DNA from: Rhizobium sp. CSW-27
GTDB taxonomy: Bacteria; Pseudomonadota; Alphaproteobacteria; Rhizobiales; Rhizobiaceae
DNA length: 64,000 bases
NCBI RefSeq assembly: GCF_018760785.1
Contig: NZ_JAHHZO010000001.1
Span: 124,001 to 188,000, forward strand
Reading direction: 5' to 3'
Within the stretch, counting starts at the first letter, position 1; each line of letters starts with the position of its first letter. Under the pieces are notes generated by a model. That model was not told the DNA's origin. It did not search any database and saw only the letters and a list, made by a program, of their open reading frames with translations. Below are positions 9,756 to 19,933 of this stretch, in pieces. The position numbers and the translations under genes are program-made.

Positions 9756-10082
9756 TTAATCCAGAACCTGGATCACCTCGCGCGTCGCGGGGTCCACCAC
9801 CACCCGACGCTCGTTGACGATGGTATAGGCATAGTCGCCGTTACCGTCGATCACATGCGTCTCCACCTCCTGCGGCAGCACGCGGCCGACCAGAACGTCG
9901 CCATTGTAGTTCACCGAGGGAACCTCCTGGCGCATCACGTAGGTGCGCACGTCCGGCGGCAGTTCACGCACGACCACCGTGCCGGATGGCGGCGCCGGCT
10001 CGGTGACGATGACGGTCGACTGCGCAAAGGCGGCACTCGACATGAAAACGGCCGCGAACGCGGCCATGAGGGACTTCTGCAT
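9756..10082 (-). CDS. DUF1236-family small secreted protein
   Basis: This 108-residue protein has a signal peptide (MQKSLMAAFAAVFMSSAAFA) and a mature part built from the DUF1236 pattern. That pattern includes the repeated V-x-E-x-P/L-P-x-x-V phrases and the C-terminal YTIVNERRVVVDPATREVIQ. Such proteins are common in Rhizobiales, are probably periplasmic and have no known function. It stands alone, with SulP downstream and a second small secreted protein upstream, all on the minus strand. An upstream AGGAGAG-type ribosome-binding site supports the ATG. Confidence 0.82.
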   Translation of the reverse strand: MQKSLMAAFAAVFMSSAAFAQSTVIVTEPAPPSGTVVVRELPPDVRTYVMRQEVPSVNYNGDVLVGRVLPQEVETHVIDGNGDYAYTIVNERRVVVDPATREVIQVLD

Positions 10083-10140
10083 GTTTCTCTCCTCGGGCTT
10101 TGATGCTGGCGTGACAATGCCCGGCCCCGAAGATGGTTCC

Positions 10141-10172
10141 GCAAGGCGTGCCGCAGAGACGGCACGCCTTGC
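10141..10172. repeat. Perfect 13-bp hairpin
   Basis: GCAAGGCGTGCCG (10141-10153) and CGGCACGCCTTGC (10160-10172) form a 13-bp perfect stem with a 6-base loop. It lies between two minus-strand genes, just after the stop of the upstream one. No U-tract follows on either strand, so it may be a Rho-assisted terminator or an mRNA-protecting hairpin. Confidence 0.55.
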
Positions 10173-10198
10173 GGCGGTCTGATGAGCAGACGTCCGCC

Positions 10199-10852
10199 CT
10201 AGAAGCTGCGCAGCATAAGCGCGGCCGGCACCGTTGCCGCATCATTCTGCGCGCTTGCCTGAATGATGTTACCATTGCGCCCGTTGCCCGGAGCCGTCTC
10301 GGACGGTGCGGCCGGAGTTGCCGGGGCAAGGCGCACGGTGCGTGGCGCAGCCGAAGGCCCGTTCGCATCACAGGCGCCCGACGCGGTCTTTTCCACCTTC
10401 GGCGCTCCATGGCCGTCGCTCATGTAGCGGATCGCCTGGCTGCAGGTCTTGCCGCCGCTCGTCACCGCGTAGAAGGAGTAGCCCTGCACGCCCGGCGGCA
10501 GGTGGCCCATGTCGACATCGAGAAGGCCCGGGCCGGCAGCCGCCAGAGGCGCGGCATGATCGAAGACCTGCATCATGCGGGCCGCCTGCAGATCCATCGC
10601 GGCGGAGATCTGCTCGATTTCGGCGAAGGGATCGGCGGCGAAGGCGTCATCGAAAACGGGCACCAGGAGGCGGTCGCCGCGTGTGTCATAGGTCACTTTC
10701 GGCGGCTGGTCGCCGACATAGCGGATGTGTTCGATGCTGCCATCCGGCAGGCGAACGGCCATGTCATGCATGGCATCACGGGCAAAGGCTGTGCCGGCCA
10801 TGACAGCCGCGAGACCGGCGCCGGCGAGAATGAGGGAACGAAATTTACGCAT
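10199..10852 (-). CDS. Secreted hypothetical protein
   Basis: This 217-residue protein starts at MRKFRSLILAGAGLAAVMAG, a signal peptide cleaved near Ala-Phe-Ala. GGAGA sits about 6 bases before the ATG, which makes this start better than an in-frame codon further upstream. The mature part contains a DGSIEHIRYVGDQPPKV segment and two Cys (in GGKTCSQAIRYM and SGACDANG) that could form a disulfide. It ends in a Pro/Ala-rich, Asn/Gln-rich low-complexity tail. I do not recognise a family. It is probably periplasmic, and its neighbours are unrelated. Confidence 0.75.
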   Translation of the reverse strand: MRKFRSLILAGAGLAAVMAGTAFARDAMHDMAVRLPDGSIEHIRYVGDQPPKVTYDTRGDRLLVPVFDDAFAADPFAEIEQISAAMDLQAARMMQVFDHAAPLAAAGPGLLDVDMGHLPPGVQGYSFYAVTSGGKTCSQAIRYMSDGHGAPKVEKTASGACDANGPSAAPRTVRLAPATPAAPSETAPGNGRNGNIIQASAQNDAATVPAALMLRSF

Positions 10853-11000
10853 GGCTATCTCCATTGACTTTGCATGAAGAACGTCGCTCTTCCGCGTCCC
10901 CCTCAGTTGCGGAAGCGGCGCCCTGCAGCCCCGATGATGGCCTGTTCCCGGGCCATTTTGTGGCAATGCAACAGGGGTGGCTGTCCTGCACGCGAATGTG

Positions 11001-11036
11001 AAAACGCCGCCGGCGATGCATTCGCCGACGGCGTTT
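11001..11036 (-). terminator. Rho-independent terminator of aspS
   Basis: AAACGCCGCCGGCGA and TTCGCCGACGGCGTTT pair with one mismatch around a TGCA-type loop. On the minus strand the stem runs into TTTTCAC. It lies about 50 bases after the aspS stop. Confidence 0.72.
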
Positions 11037-11084
11037 CAGATGATTGCCGGATGAATATCCGTCTCGCGCAGCGGGCGTCGGGCG

Positions 11085-12875
11085 TCAGTCCTTCTTCTGC
11101 GGCGGGATCACGCGCAGCGAAAGCTCCATCAGCTGCTTCGGCATGGCCGGTGCCGGGGCGTTCATCAGAAGATCCTGCGCCTGCTGGTTCATCGGGAACA
11201 GCGTGATTTCGCGCAGGTTCTTCGCACCGACGAGCAGCATGACGATACGGTCGATGCCGAAGGCGCAGCCGCCATGCGGAGGCGCACCGTACTGGAAGGC
11301 GCGGTACATGCCGCCGAAGCGCTCTTCGACATCCGCCTTGGAGAGGCCCACGAGTTCGAAGGCTTTCACCATCAGTTCCGGCGACTGGTTACGGATCGAA
11401 CCGGACGCGATCTCGAAGCCGTTGCAGACGGCGTCATACTGGTAGGCCTTGATGGTGAGCGGGTCCTGGCTCTCCAGCGCTTCCAGACCACCCTGCGGCA
11501 TCGAGAAGGGGTTGTGGGCGAAGTCAACCTTCTTGTCTTCCTCGTTCCATTCGAAGAACGGGAAATCGACGATCCAGCAGAACTCGAAACGGTCGCGGTC
11601 GACGAGGTTCAGGTCCTCGCCGACGCGGGTGCGGGCTTCACCGGCAAACTTGTAGAACTTGGCCGGCTCGCCAGCGACGAAGAAGCAGGCATCGCCCGCT
11701 TCGAGACCAAGCTGCGTGCGGACGGCTTCGGTACGTTCCTCGCCGATGTTCTTGGCGAGCGGGCCGGAACCGCCGATCTTGCCATCCTCTTCCTTCCAGA
11801 AGATGTAGCCGAGGCCGGGCTGACCCTGGCTCTGCGCCCAGGCGTTCATGCGGTCGCAGAAGGCGCGGGAACCGCCGGTCTTGGCCGGGATCGCCCAGAC
11901 CTGAACCTTCGGGTTCGAGGCGATCATGTTGGCGAAGACCTTGAAGCCGGAACCGTCGAAATGTTCGGTGACGTTCTGCATCTCGATCGGGTTGCGCAGG
12001 TCCGGCTTGTCGGAGCCGTATTTGCGGATCGCCTCATCGTAGGGGATGCGCGGCCACTGCTTGGTCACCGGCTTGCCTTCGGCAAACTGCTCGAAGACCT
12101 TCGTCATCATCGGCTCCATCGTGCCCCAGACATCTTCCTGGGTGACGAAGCTCATTTCGACGTCGAGCTGGTAGAATTCGCCCGGCAGACGGTCGGCGCG
12201 CGGGTCTTCGTCACGGAAGCATGGCGCGATCTGGAAATAGCGGTCGAAGCCGGCGACCATCAGGAGCTGCTTGTACTGCTGCGGTGCCTGCGGCAGCGCG
12301 AAGAACTGGCCGGGATGGATGCGGCTCGGCACGAGGAAGTCGCGCGCGCCTTCCGGCGAGGAGGCCGTCAGGATCGGCGTCGAATATTCGGCGAACCCGG
12401 CACCGGTCATGCCGGCGCGCATCGAGGCGATGATCTGCGTGCGGCGCACGATGTTCCTGTGCAGGGTCTCGCGGCGCAGGTCGAGGAAGCGGTATTTCAG
12501 GCGGACGTCTTCCGGATAGTCCGGCTCGCCGAACACCGGCAGCGGCAGTTCCTTGGCAGCCGACAGAACCTCGATCTCCTTGGCGTAGAGTTCGATCTCA
12601 CCGGTCGCCATCTGCTTGTTGATGGTGTCGTCGGAGCGGGCCTTCACGACGCCGTCAATGCGGATTACCCATTCGCCGCGCACCGTTTCGGCCATCTTGA
12701 AGGCCGGGCTGTCCGGATCGGCCACGACCTGCGTCATGCCGTAATGGTCACGAAGGTCGATGAAGAGCACGCCGCCATGGTCGCGGACGCGGTGAACCCA
12801 GCCGGACAGGCGAACGGTTTCGCCCACGTCGGACTTGCGAAGGGCTGCACAGGTGTGGCTGCGGTAACGGTGCAT
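11085..12875 (-). CDS. aspS: Aspartyl-tRNA synthetase
   Basis: AspRS charges tRNA-Asp in the cytoplasm. In alphaproteobacteria the enzyme is usually non-discriminating and also charges tRNA-Asn. The 596-residue protein has the N-terminal OB-fold ([20 protein letters not shown], then [13 protein letters not shown]) and the class II motif 2 region [16 protein letters not shown]. It also has the bacterial GAD insertion (about residues 300-420) and motif 3 near [18 protein letters not shown]. The open frame extends to 12956, but MHRYRSHT at 12875 is the family start and has AGGA upstream. A terminator follows the stop. Confidence 0.97.
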   Translation of the reverse strand: MHRYRSHTCAALRKSDVGETVRLSGWVHRVRDHGGVLFIDLRDHYGMTQVVADPDSPAFKMAETVRGEWVIRIDGVVKARSDDTINKQMATGEIELYAKEIEVLSAAKELPLPVFGEPDYPEDVRLKYRFLDLRRETLHRNIVRRTQIIASMRAGMTGAGFAEYSTPILTASSPEGARDFLVPSRIHPGQFFALPQAPQQYKQLLMVAGFDRYFQIAPCFRDEDPRADRLPGEFYQLDVEMSFVTQEDVWGTMEPMMTKVFEQFAEGKPVTKQWPRIPYDEAIRKYGSDKPDLRNPIEMQNVTEHFDGSGFKVFANMIASNPKVQVWAIPAKTGGSRAFCDRMNAWAQSQGQPGLGYIFWKEEDGKIGGSGPLAKNIGEERTEAVRTQLGLEAGDACFFVAGEPAKFYKFAGEARTRVGEDLNLVDRDRFEFCWIVDFPFFEWNEEDKKVDFAHNPFSMPQGGLEALESQDPLTIKAYQYDAVCNGFEIASGSIRNQSPELMVKAFELVGLSKADVEERFGGMYRAFQYGAPPHGGCAFGIDRIVMLLVGAKNLREITLFPMNQQAQDLLMNAPAPAMPKQLMELSLRVIPPQKKD

Positions 12876-13028
12876 TTTCGAGATCCTGGAATCACTTGTG
12901 CCGGCGCACTGCGACGAGGCCGGGCCGGCAGGGGAAAATCGGGCGGAAAAGCGCATGGCACGCCCGCTTTGTCAAGGCGCAACCGGCCGGACGGCGGAAA
13001 TGCGGACCGCCACCGGCACCGGAACCGC

Positions 13029-13553
13029 TCAGGCCTTGCCCGCAAACAGGGCCCGCATCGCCTCCTCTTCCTGCCGGATCCGGTTGGCGAGGATGACGAG
13101 ATAGACGGGCAGGCCGAGCGCCAGCGTCCACAGGGCATGGAAGATCAGCGCGAAGCCGACAAGTTCCGGCAGGATGTTCAGAAAATAGTTCGGATGGCGC
13201 ACCGTGCGGAACAGCCAGTGCCGGTTGACCGGATGCCCTGGCGCAATCATGACCTTCACCGTCCAGATCGGACCGAGCAGCCGCACGATCCACACCAGCA
13301 TGGCAATCGCCGCCAGATAGACGACGAGACCGGCCAGCGACAGGCCGTCGAATCGCGCGCCCCGCAGCCACCCCTCGCCGAGGCAGGCGAGATAGAAGAG
13401 GACATGCGCCAGCGCCAGAAGCCGGCTGTTCAGCGCGCCGTGCTCCACCGCCCCCGCCCGCCGGAGTGCCGCCTCATGCCGTTTCGAGACAGCAAGACTG
13501 GCGAGACGAATGGCCGTGCCAAGCCCGAAAAACATAAGCAGAAGCGGTTGCAT
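13029..13553 (-). CDS. Isoprenylcysteine carboxyl methyltransferase (ICMT)-like membrane protein
   Basis: This 174-residue integral membrane protein has about four to five helices. It carries the ICMT/phospholipid-methyltransferase C-terminal motif RTVRHPNYFLNILPE, followed by a hydrophobic segment and the acidic RIRQEEEAMR, which together bind S-adenosylmethionine. Bacterial relatives methylate small lipophilic substrates such as alkylpyrones or phenols. The substrate here is unknown, and no polyketide synthase lies beside it. The start at MQPLLLMFFGLGTAIRLASL is chosen over an in-frame extension to 13610 because it begins the first helix. It sits alone upstream of aspS. Confidence 0.8.
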   Translation of the reverse strand: MQPLLLMFFGLGTAIRLASLAVSKRHEAALRRAGAVEHGALNSRLLALAHVLFYLACLGEGWLRGARFDGLSLAGLVVYLAAIAMLVWIVRLLGPIWTVKVMIAPGHPVNRHWLFRTVRHPNYFLNILPELVGFALIFHALWTLALGLPVYLVILANRIRQEEEAMRALFAGKA

Positions 13554-13759
13554 GCAGTTCTCCCCGGTGCGGCGCCGGCACAGGCCGGTCCTTCGGCATA
13601 CTGCCGACACAGCGGAAAGAAGCCGATGGCCCGCGAATGGCGCCAGAAATGCAAAGACAAAGATTCAAGGCACCGTTATGACAGACGCCATGCCTTTCCA
13701 GCGCTCGGACCTGTCGATCGATGCGACCGGTGCCGTGCACCATCCAGAGCCGCATCACG

Positions 13760-15013
13760 ATGAGCCAGATACGCCCGCTTGTTCCCCTTCTCGTCACGGC
13801 AGGCATCCTCATCGGCGGCAACGGCTTGCAGGGCACCTATATTGCGCTGCGCGGCTCGGCGGAGGGCTTTGCGCCCTCAACCATCGGCCTGATCGGCGCC
13901 GGCTACAGCATCGGCTTTGCCGTCGGCTGTCTTTACATCACCCGCATCCTTCGCTCCATCGGCCATATCCGCACCTTCGCGGCAATGGCCGCGATTGCCG
14001 CTTCCTGCTCCATTCTGATGCCGCTCGTCATCGCGCCGCTGTTCTGGACACTGATGCGCTTCATCATCGGCATCTGCGTGGCCGGCCTGTTTGCCGTGGT
14101 GGAAAGCTGGATCAATGCAAAGGTGACGAACCAGAACCGCGCCCGCACGCTCTCCATCTACCGTCTGGTGGATCTCAGTTCGGTGACGGTGGCGCAATAT
14201 CTGATCCCCGCCTTCGGCGTGGAGGGACCGATCGTCTTCTCGCTGATCGCGATCGCCATGGCCATGTCGCTGGTGCCGATCTCGGTGGCCGACCGCTCCA
14301 GCCCGGTGCCGCCGGAGGCGATCAGCTACGATATCCGCGCCGTCTGGCGCATCTCGCCGCTCTCGGTGGTCGGCGTCATCGCGGTTGGCCTCAGCATGGC
14401 AGCCTTCCGCAATATAGGGCCGATCTATGCGCAGGATATCGGCATGGACGTCACCGAGATCGCCACCTTCATGAGCGCCGGCATCATCGGCGGCGTGGTG
14501 CTGCAATATCCGCTCGGCCTGTTCTCCGACCGTCTCGACCGCCGCAAGGTGATCATCTGGGCGACCATCGGCACGATCCTGACCGGCGGCTACCTTTCCT
14601 TCTTCGCCGGCACCGACGAGACGGCCAACATCATCGGCATCTTCATCTATGGCGCCTTCGCCATGCCGCTCTATTCGCTCTGTTCCGCGCATGGCAATGA
14701 TTTCGCAAAGCCCGGCGAACATGCGCTGGTCTCGGCCGGCCTCCTGTTCTTCTGGTCGATCGGCGCAACGGTCGGGCCGCTGCTGGCCTCGCTGCTGCTG
14801 CAGTTCATCGGCCCGCAGGTGTTCTTCATCTACACCTCGTTCATCTTCATGGGTTTCCTCTGGTATACGGTGGTGCGCACGCGCGCCCGCCCGGCCGTGC
14901 CGCCGGAAAGCCGGTCGGGACGCTTTCGCGCGCTGCTGCGCACATCGGCCTATTTCAACCGGCTGGCCGGCGCACCGGACGACGCGCGCCGGGACGACCC
15001 GCCGCAGTCGTGA
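13760..15013 (+). CDS. MFS transporter, YcaD-like
   Basis: This 417-residue protein has about 12 transmembrane helices of the major facilitator superfamily, close to the YcaD group. It begins MSQIRPLVPLLVTAGILIGG and has the loop motif FSDRLDRRKVIIW between helices 8 and 9. Likely role: proton-driven uptake or export of a small solute at the inner membrane, substrate unknown. The upstream in-frame extension (from 13721) adds a non-hydrophobic stretch, so the ATG at 13760 is preferred. It is divergent from the ICMT-like gene and lies 91 bp upstream of the multicopper oxidase gene on the same strand. Confidence 0.88.
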   Translation: MSQIRPLVPLLVTAGILIGGNGLQGTYIALRGSAEGFAPSTIGLIGAGYSIGFAVGCLYITRILRSIGHIRTFAAMAAIAASCSILMPLVIAPLFWTLMRFIIGICVAGLFAVVESWINAKVTNQNRARTLSIYRLVDLSSVTVAQYLIPAFGVEGPIVFSLIAIAMAMSLVPISVADRSSPVPPEAISYDIRAVWRISPLSVVGVIAVGLSMAAFRNIGPIYAQDIGMDVTEIATFMSAGIIGGVVLQYPLGLFSDRLDRRKVIIWATIGTILTGGYLSFFAGTDETANIIGIFIYGAFAMPLYSLCSAHGNDFAKPGEHALVSAGLLFFWSIGATVGPLLASLLLQFIGPQVFFIYTSFIFMGFLWYTVVRTRARPAVPPESRSGRFRALLRTSAYFNRLAGAPDDARRDDPPQS

Positions 15014-15104
15014 CCTGCGGCAAATTCGCGTCTGCGTCTCTATTGATGAACCGCTGGCTCAGCTTTAAGCAGGGTGGACGCGCATTCCAGCCGGAGGCTC
15101 CGCC

Positions 15105-16520
15105 ATGGTTCAACTCTCCCGCCGCACCCTTCTGACGGGCACCGCTGCGCTCGGCGCCTATGGAATCGGATTCGGCGGCGCCACTCTCTACCGCAAGGCC
15201 GAGGCCGCCGCCCCGGTGACACTGGAAGCGAAAACCGCCGATGCGCTGCTGGACGGGCAGCACCTGACAAAGGGCGTGATGACCTATGGCATCGAGGGCG
15301 CCGCCGCCGATCCCATGCAGCAACTCATGCCGCCGACGCTTCGCCTGCACAAGGGCGAACCCTTCGCTGCGAAGCTGATCAACCGGCTGGACGAGCCCAC
15401 CACCATCCACTGGCACGGGCTGCGCATCGACAACCGCATGGATGGCGTGCCTTTCCTCACCCAGCCCTATGTCTATACCGGCGACAGCTTCGACTACGCC
15501 TTCGCGCCGCCGGATGCCGGCACCTTCTGGTATCATCCCCACTGCAACACGCTGACCCAGATGGGGCGCGGCATGACGGGGCTGCTGATCGTCGAAAACC
15601 CGGAGGATCCAACCTTCGACGCGGAGATCGCCATCAACCTGCGCGACTGGCGTCTGGGAAGCGACGGCCAGTTCATCGAACAGTTCAAGCCGCGTGACGC
15701 CGCCCGCAACGGCACCTTCGGCACCGTGCGCGGCGCCAACTGGCAGGTGGAGCCCGCGTTCGACGCGCCCACCGGCGGGCTGGTGCGCGTGCGGCTTGCG
15801 GCAACCGACGTGACCCGCATCTACATCCTGAAGCTTGCCGGCGCAGAAGCCATGATCGTGGCGCTGGACGGCCAGCCGCTGCCTGCGCCACTGCCGCTCG
15901 ACCAGGTGACCGTCGGCCCCGGCCAGCGTGTCGACCTGGTGCTGCGCATGCCCGATGGCGAAGGGCAGACGGCGTCACTCATCGATGCCCGCCCCTCCTC
16001 GGCGAAGACCGTCGCCACCTTCCGCGCCATCGGCAGCTCGCTGAAGCGGCAGATTGGCGCCGTGACCGCCCTGCCCGCCAACCCCTTCACGCCGCCGGAC
16101 CTGAAGAATGCCGAGGCGGTGCCGCTGGTGCTGAGCGCCACGGCGGAAAATGCCGCGCGCGAATCCTTCTGCGGTTCGCTCGGCTATTCCTTCTGGGCGA
16201 TCAACAAGGTGCCGTGGCCGGGTGACACCGACGACCCGACCGCGCCGCTGGCCGAGCTGAAGCGCGGGCGCACCTATCTTCTCAACCTGGAGAACCTGAC
16301 GCCGCACCTGCACCCCATTCATCTGCACGGCATGAACTTTCAGGTGGTGGCCTCCAGCGTCCGCACGGTTGCGCCGCTGATCTCCGACACCTATCTGGTG
16401 CTGCCAGACGAAAAGGTGCAGCTGGCGCTGGTCGCCGACAATCCGGGCGACTGGGTGCTGCATTGCCACATCATCGAACACCAGAAGACCGGCATGACGA
16501 GCTATGTGCGGGTGGTTTAG
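15105..16520 (+). CDS. Tat-exported multicopper oxidase (laccase/CueO-like)
   Basis: This 471-residue protein oxidises substrates with four coppers and reduces oxygen to water; relatives include CueO and bacterial laccases. A twin-arginine signal (SRRTLLTG) sends it folded to the periplasm. All copper motifs are present: HWHGLRID (about residue 103), FWYHPH (about 143), HLHPIHLHGMNF (about 400) and HCHIIEHQKTGM near the C-terminus with the axial Met. GGAGG lies 7 bases before the ATG. A metallo-hydrolase gene follows after 36 bp. A role in copper tolerance or phenol oxidation is plausible, but no copper regulator is adjacent. Confidence 0.92.
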   Translation: MVQLSRRTLLTGTAALGAYGIGFGGATLYRKAEAAAPVTLEAKTADALLDGQHLTKGVMTYGIEGAAADPMQQLMPPTLRLHKGEPFAAKLINRLDEPTTIHWHGLRIDNRMDGVPFLTQPYVYTGDSFDYAFAPPDAGTFWYHPHCNTLTQMGRGMTGLLIVENPEDPTFDAEIAINLRDWRLGSDGQFIEQFKPRDAARNGTFGTVRGANWQVEPAFDAPTGGLVRVRLAATDVTRIYILKLAGAEAMIVALDGQPLPAPLPLDQVTVGPGQRVDLVLRMPDGEGQTASLIDARPSSAKTVATFRAIGSSLKRQIGAVTALPANPFTPPDLKNAEAVPLVLSATAENAARESFCGSLGYSFWAINKVPWPGDTDDPTAPLAELKRGRTYLLNLENLTPHLHPIHLHGMNFQVVASSVRTVAPLISDTYLVLPDEKVQLALVADNPGDWVLHCHIIEHQKTGMTSYVRVV

Positions 16521-16556
16521 CAAAGCGCTCGGGCGGCACACCGACCGGAGCCAAGC

Positions 16557-17450
16557 ATGAGCGAGCTGACCGCCACGCTTCGGGTGCTGGAACCCTTTCC
16601 CGGCCTCCTCGCCTTCTATGACGGCCGCATTCCCGGCAAGCGTCTCCATTCGCAGGCCCGCAACTGGATGGATGACGGCGCCTATGGGCTCGGCATTGCC
16701 AGCTATGCGCTGCTCTGTGGCGAAAAGGCGCTGGTCTACGATACCCACATCTCGCCGGCGCATGCCGGCCGCATCCGCCGGCATCTGGCGGAGAGGGGCG
16801 TGCGGCAGATCGAGGTGGTGCTCAGCCATTGGCATACCGACCACATTGCCGGCATCAGCGCCTTTGCCGACTGCACCATCATCGCCAATCCGCTGACCGC
16901 GCTCGCCATGATCGAGAACGAGGCGGCCCTTGCCGCCAAGGACCCGCCGATCCATCCGCTGGTGCCGCCGAACCGGCTGTTCGACAACCGGCTGGAAATG
17001 ACGGTCGGCAGCCGCACGGTGCATCTCCTGCAGTTCGACATCCACAGCGCCGATGGCACCGTGCTGTGGCTGCCGCAGGAGCGGCTGCTTCTGGCCGGCG
17101 ACACGCTGGAGGACACGGTCACCTATATATCCGAGCCGGAGGGCATCGCCCGCCACATCGAGGAACTGGGCCGGCTTTCCGTCCTGCCGGTCGATCGCAT
17201 CCTGCCCAATCACGGCAGCGAGGCGGTGATTGCCGCAGGCGGCTATGGCACCGACCTCATACAGGCCAACCGCGCCTATCTTCGCCGCCTGCAATCCCGG
17301 ATCGATGACCCGGCGCTGGAGACGGAAAGCCTCGAGGCTTTCGTGGCGCCGGAAATCGCTGCCGGCAGCATCGGCTATTTTGCACCTTACGAGCAGGTGC
17401 ACCGCGACAATATCCGGACGCTGAGGCACAGCCTTGGCGCCGAAGCGTGA
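16557..17450 (+). CDS. Metallo-beta-lactamase fold hydrolase
   Basis: This 297-residue cytoplasmic enzyme has the metal-binding signature LSHWHTDHIAG (His-x-His-x-Asp-His, about residue 90), a further His in FDIHSADGT, the bridging Asp in LLLAGDTLED and a last His in LPNHGSEA. All ligands for two metals are therefore present. The substrate cannot be told; the family covers thioesterases, lactonases, glyoxalase II and others. GGAG lies 8 bases before the ATG. The gene follows the multicopper oxidase closely and may share its transcript. Confidence 0.87.
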   Translation: MSELTATLRVLEPFPGLLAFYDGRIPGKRLHSQARNWMDDGAYGLGIASYALLCGEKALVYDTHISPAHAGRIRRHLAERGVRQIEVVLSHWHTDHIAGISAFADCTIIANPLTALAMIENEAALAAKDPPIHPLVPPNRLFDNRLEMTVGSRTVHLLQFDIHSADGTVLWLPQERLLLAGDTLEDTVTYISEPEGIARHIEELGRLSVLPVDRILPNHGSEAVIAAGGYGTDLIQANRAYLRRLQSRIDDPALETESLEAFVAPEIAAGSIGYFAPYEQVHRDNIRTLRHSLGAEA

Positions 17451-17581
17451 CTCTTTCCACCAGGAATAGCGGCCGGACCGGCAAATGCAGAGGGCGAAGC
17501 CCAGCCTTCTGTTGACATCCTCTGATGAAAGGGAAAGGAAGATTGACCGTTCCCTTTCTTCAAGCCGCACGACCGATTCTG

Positions 17582-18727
17582 ATGATTGTCACGACCGCCG
17601 CCCTCGATGAAGCATGCCGCAAGCTCGCCCAGTCGGAATTCGTTACCGTTGACACGGAATTCCTCCGCGAAACGACCTTCTGGCCGGAACTCTGCCTCAT
17701 CCAGATGGCAAGCCCCGATCTTGAAGTGCTGGTGGATCCCATGGCCAAGGGGCTGGATCTTGCGCCCTTCTTCGCGCTGATGGCCAATCCGGCCGTGGTC
17801 AAGGTGTTCCATGCGGCGCGCCAGGACCTGGAAATCATCTACCACCTCGGCAAGCTGATCCCGCACCCGATCTTCGACACCCAGGTGGCGGCCATGGTCT
17901 GCGGCTTCGGTGATTCGATCTCCTACGACCAGCTGGTGCAGCGCACCAAGAACGTGCAGATCGACAAGTCCTCGCGCTTCACCGACTGGAGCCGCCGGCC
18001 GCTCTCCGACAAGCAGCTGGATTATGCGCTGGCCGATGTGACGCATCTGCGTGACATCTATCTGAGCCTGCGCAGCCGTCTGGAAAGCGAGGGCCGCACC
18101 ACCTGGGTGGCCGAGGAAATGGCGATCCTCGAAAACCCCGAAACCTATGACATGCATCCGGACGATGCATGGCTGAGGCTGAAATCGCGCCTGCGCAAGC
18201 CGCAGGAACTCGCCGTCCTGAAATTCGTCGCCGCCTGGCGTGAACGGGAAGCCCGCAGCCGCAACGTGCCGCGTTCGCGCGTGCTGAAGGACGACGCGAT
18301 CTACGAGATCGCCCAGCAGCAGCCGAAGGATGCCGAGGCGCTGGGGCGCCTGCGCACCGTGCCGAAGGGCTGGGAACGCTCCGCCTCCGGCGCAGCCATC
18401 GTCGAGGCCGTCAATGCGGCGCTGGCGCTGCCGAAGGCCGAGATGCCGCATGCGCCGAAGCATGTGCACACGCCGGAAGGCGCCCAGTCGGCCGTCGAGC
18501 TCCTGAAGGTGCTGCTGCGCATGACATCCGAACAGCATGGCGTTGCCGCCAAGGTGATCGCCAACAGCGAGGATCTCGACAAGATTGCCGTGGATGGCGA
18601 GAATGCCGAGGTTCCGGCCCTGACCGGTTGGCGCCGCGACCTGTTCGGCGAACCGGCGCTGAAGCTGATTTCCGGCAAGGTGGCGCTACGCTTCATCGAC
18701 AAGAAGGTGGAGGCGGTGGAACTGTGA
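17582..18727 (+). CDS. rnd: Ribonuclease D
   Basis: RNase D is a 3'-5' exoribonuclease that trims tRNA and other small RNA precursors. The 381-residue protein has the DEDDy exonuclease domain: VDTEFLRET (Asp-Glu), HAARQDLEI (Asp) and [11 protein letters not shown] (Tyr-x3-Asp). An HRDC domain follows (about residues 200-290). The start is uncertain. ATG 17582 gives the family N-terminus [20 protein letters not shown] but lacks a good ribosome-binding site. A TTG at 17543 and ATG at 17525 lie in frame upstream near GGAAAGGAAG. The stop overlaps the GTG of the DUF2891 gene. Confidence 0.93.
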   Translation: MIVTTAALDEACRKLAQSEFVTVDTEFLRETTFWPELCLIQMASPDLEVLVDPMAKGLDLAPFFALMANPAVVKVFHAARQDLEIIYHLGKLIPHPIFDTQVAAMVCGFGDSISYDQLVQRTKNVQIDKSSRFTDWSRRPLSDKQLDYALADVTHLRDIYLSLRSRLESEGRTTWVAEEMAILENPETYDMHPDDAWLRLKSRLRKPQELAVLKFVAAWREREARSRNVPRSRVLKDDAIYEIAQQQPKDAEALGRLRTVPKGWERSASGAAIVEAVNAALALPKAEMPHAPKHVHTPEGAQSAVELLKVLLRMTSEQHGVAAKVIANSEDLDKIAVDGENAEVPALTGWRRDLFGEPALKLISGKVALRFIDKKVEAVEL

Positions 18728-19731
18728 GCGAAGCGCGGCTGACGCCTGAACTGGCCGGCCGCTTCGCCGGGATCGCGCTCGGCCACGTGACGCGCGAATA
18801 TCCGAATCACATCGTCCACGGCTTTGCTGGCCCCGAAGATCTCGGCGCGCCGCGCGCGCTGCATCCCCTCTTCTACGGCAGCTTCGACTGGCATTCCTGC
18901 GTGCATGGCTACTGGCTTCTGGCAAGCCTGCTGCGGCGCTTGCCGGAACTGGAGGATGCCGGCCGCATTCGCGCTCTGTTCGATGCCGCGATCACGGCCG
19001 AGGCGGTGGCCGGCGAATGCGCCTATTTCGACCGACCGCTGGCGCGTGGTTACGAGCGCCCCTATGGCTGGGGCTGGCTTTTGAAGCTTGCGGCCGAATT
19101 ACAGGCGCTGGACGACGGGCGGTGGGCGAAGATCCTCCAGCCGCTGACCGCCGTGATCCGCAACCGCTTCATGGCCTTCCTGCCGCTTGCCACCTATCCG
19201 GTGCGCGTCGGAACCCATTTCAACACGGCCTTTGCGCTCCGCCTCTCCGCCGATTATGCGGAGGCGGCCAGCGATGCCGATCTCATGGCGCTCCTCACCG
19301 GGACGGCAGAACGCTGGTATGGCGCCGACGAGAACTGCCCGGCCTGGGGCGAGCCTTCCGGCGACGAATTTCTCTCGCCGGCACTGGTCGAGGCCGAATG
19401 CCTGCGCCGCCTTCTGCCGCAGGATCGCTTCCTTGCCTGGTTCGGCGGTTTCCTGCCACGCATCGACCGGCAGGAGCCCGCGACGCTGTTTCAGCCCGCC
19501 ACCGTCTCCGACCGCTCCGATGGCAAGATCGCCCACCTGGACGGGCTGAACCTCAGCCGCGCCTGGTGTTTCCGGGCGCTGGCGGCTTCGCTGCCCGACG
19601 GAGATCCGCGCCGCGGCGTGATGCAGGCGGCGGCGGAACGCCATCTGGCAACCGCGCTGCCGCATGTGGCGGGCGATTACATGGGCGAACACTGGCTGGC
19701 GAGTTTTGCCCTGCTGGCGCTCCTCGCCTGA
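18724..19731 (+). CDS. DUF2891 domain-containing protein
   Basis: This 335-residue cytoplasmic protein begins at a GTG inside the rnd stop (GTGA), reading [20 protein letters not shown]. Segments such as [35 protein letters not shown] and the C-terminal [18 protein letters not shown] identify the DUF2891 family. Its aromatic and His-rich conserved patches and its all-helical character look like an alpha/alpha-toroid, as in glycan-acting enzymes. No activity is established. Coupling to rnd suggests shared expression rather than shared chemistry. Confidence 0.85.
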   Translation: MSEARLTPELAGRFAGIALGHVTREYPNHIVHGFAGPEDLGAPRALHPLFYGSFDWHSCVHGYWLLASLLRRLPELEDAGRIRALFDAAITAEAVAGECAYFDRPLARGYERPYGWGWLLKLAAELQALDDGRWAKILQPLTAVIRNRFMAFLPLATYPVRVGTHFNTAFALRLSADYAEAASDADLMALLTGTAERWYGADENCPAWGEPSGDEFLSPALVEAECLRRLLPQDRFLAWFGGFLPRIDRQEPATLFQPATVSDRSDGKIAHLDGLNLSRAWCFRALAASLPDGDPRRGVMQAAAERHLATALPHVAGDYMGEHWLASFALLALLA

Positions 19732-19933
19732 CGTCACGGAGGCATCCGGGCACCCCTGGCGATGATTTCCACCCGTGTTCCGCCCCCGGTGCCCGACGAC
19801 GAGACGCCCGGACGCTGGCGCCGCCTGATCTCGCGGGGCTGAAACGTCACCAAAAGTTCATCCACCCGCAATGCGAGCGACATTCAGCTTTCCTAATCAT
19901 GCCCCGTTCGAATCCATCATCGGGGGATACAAG

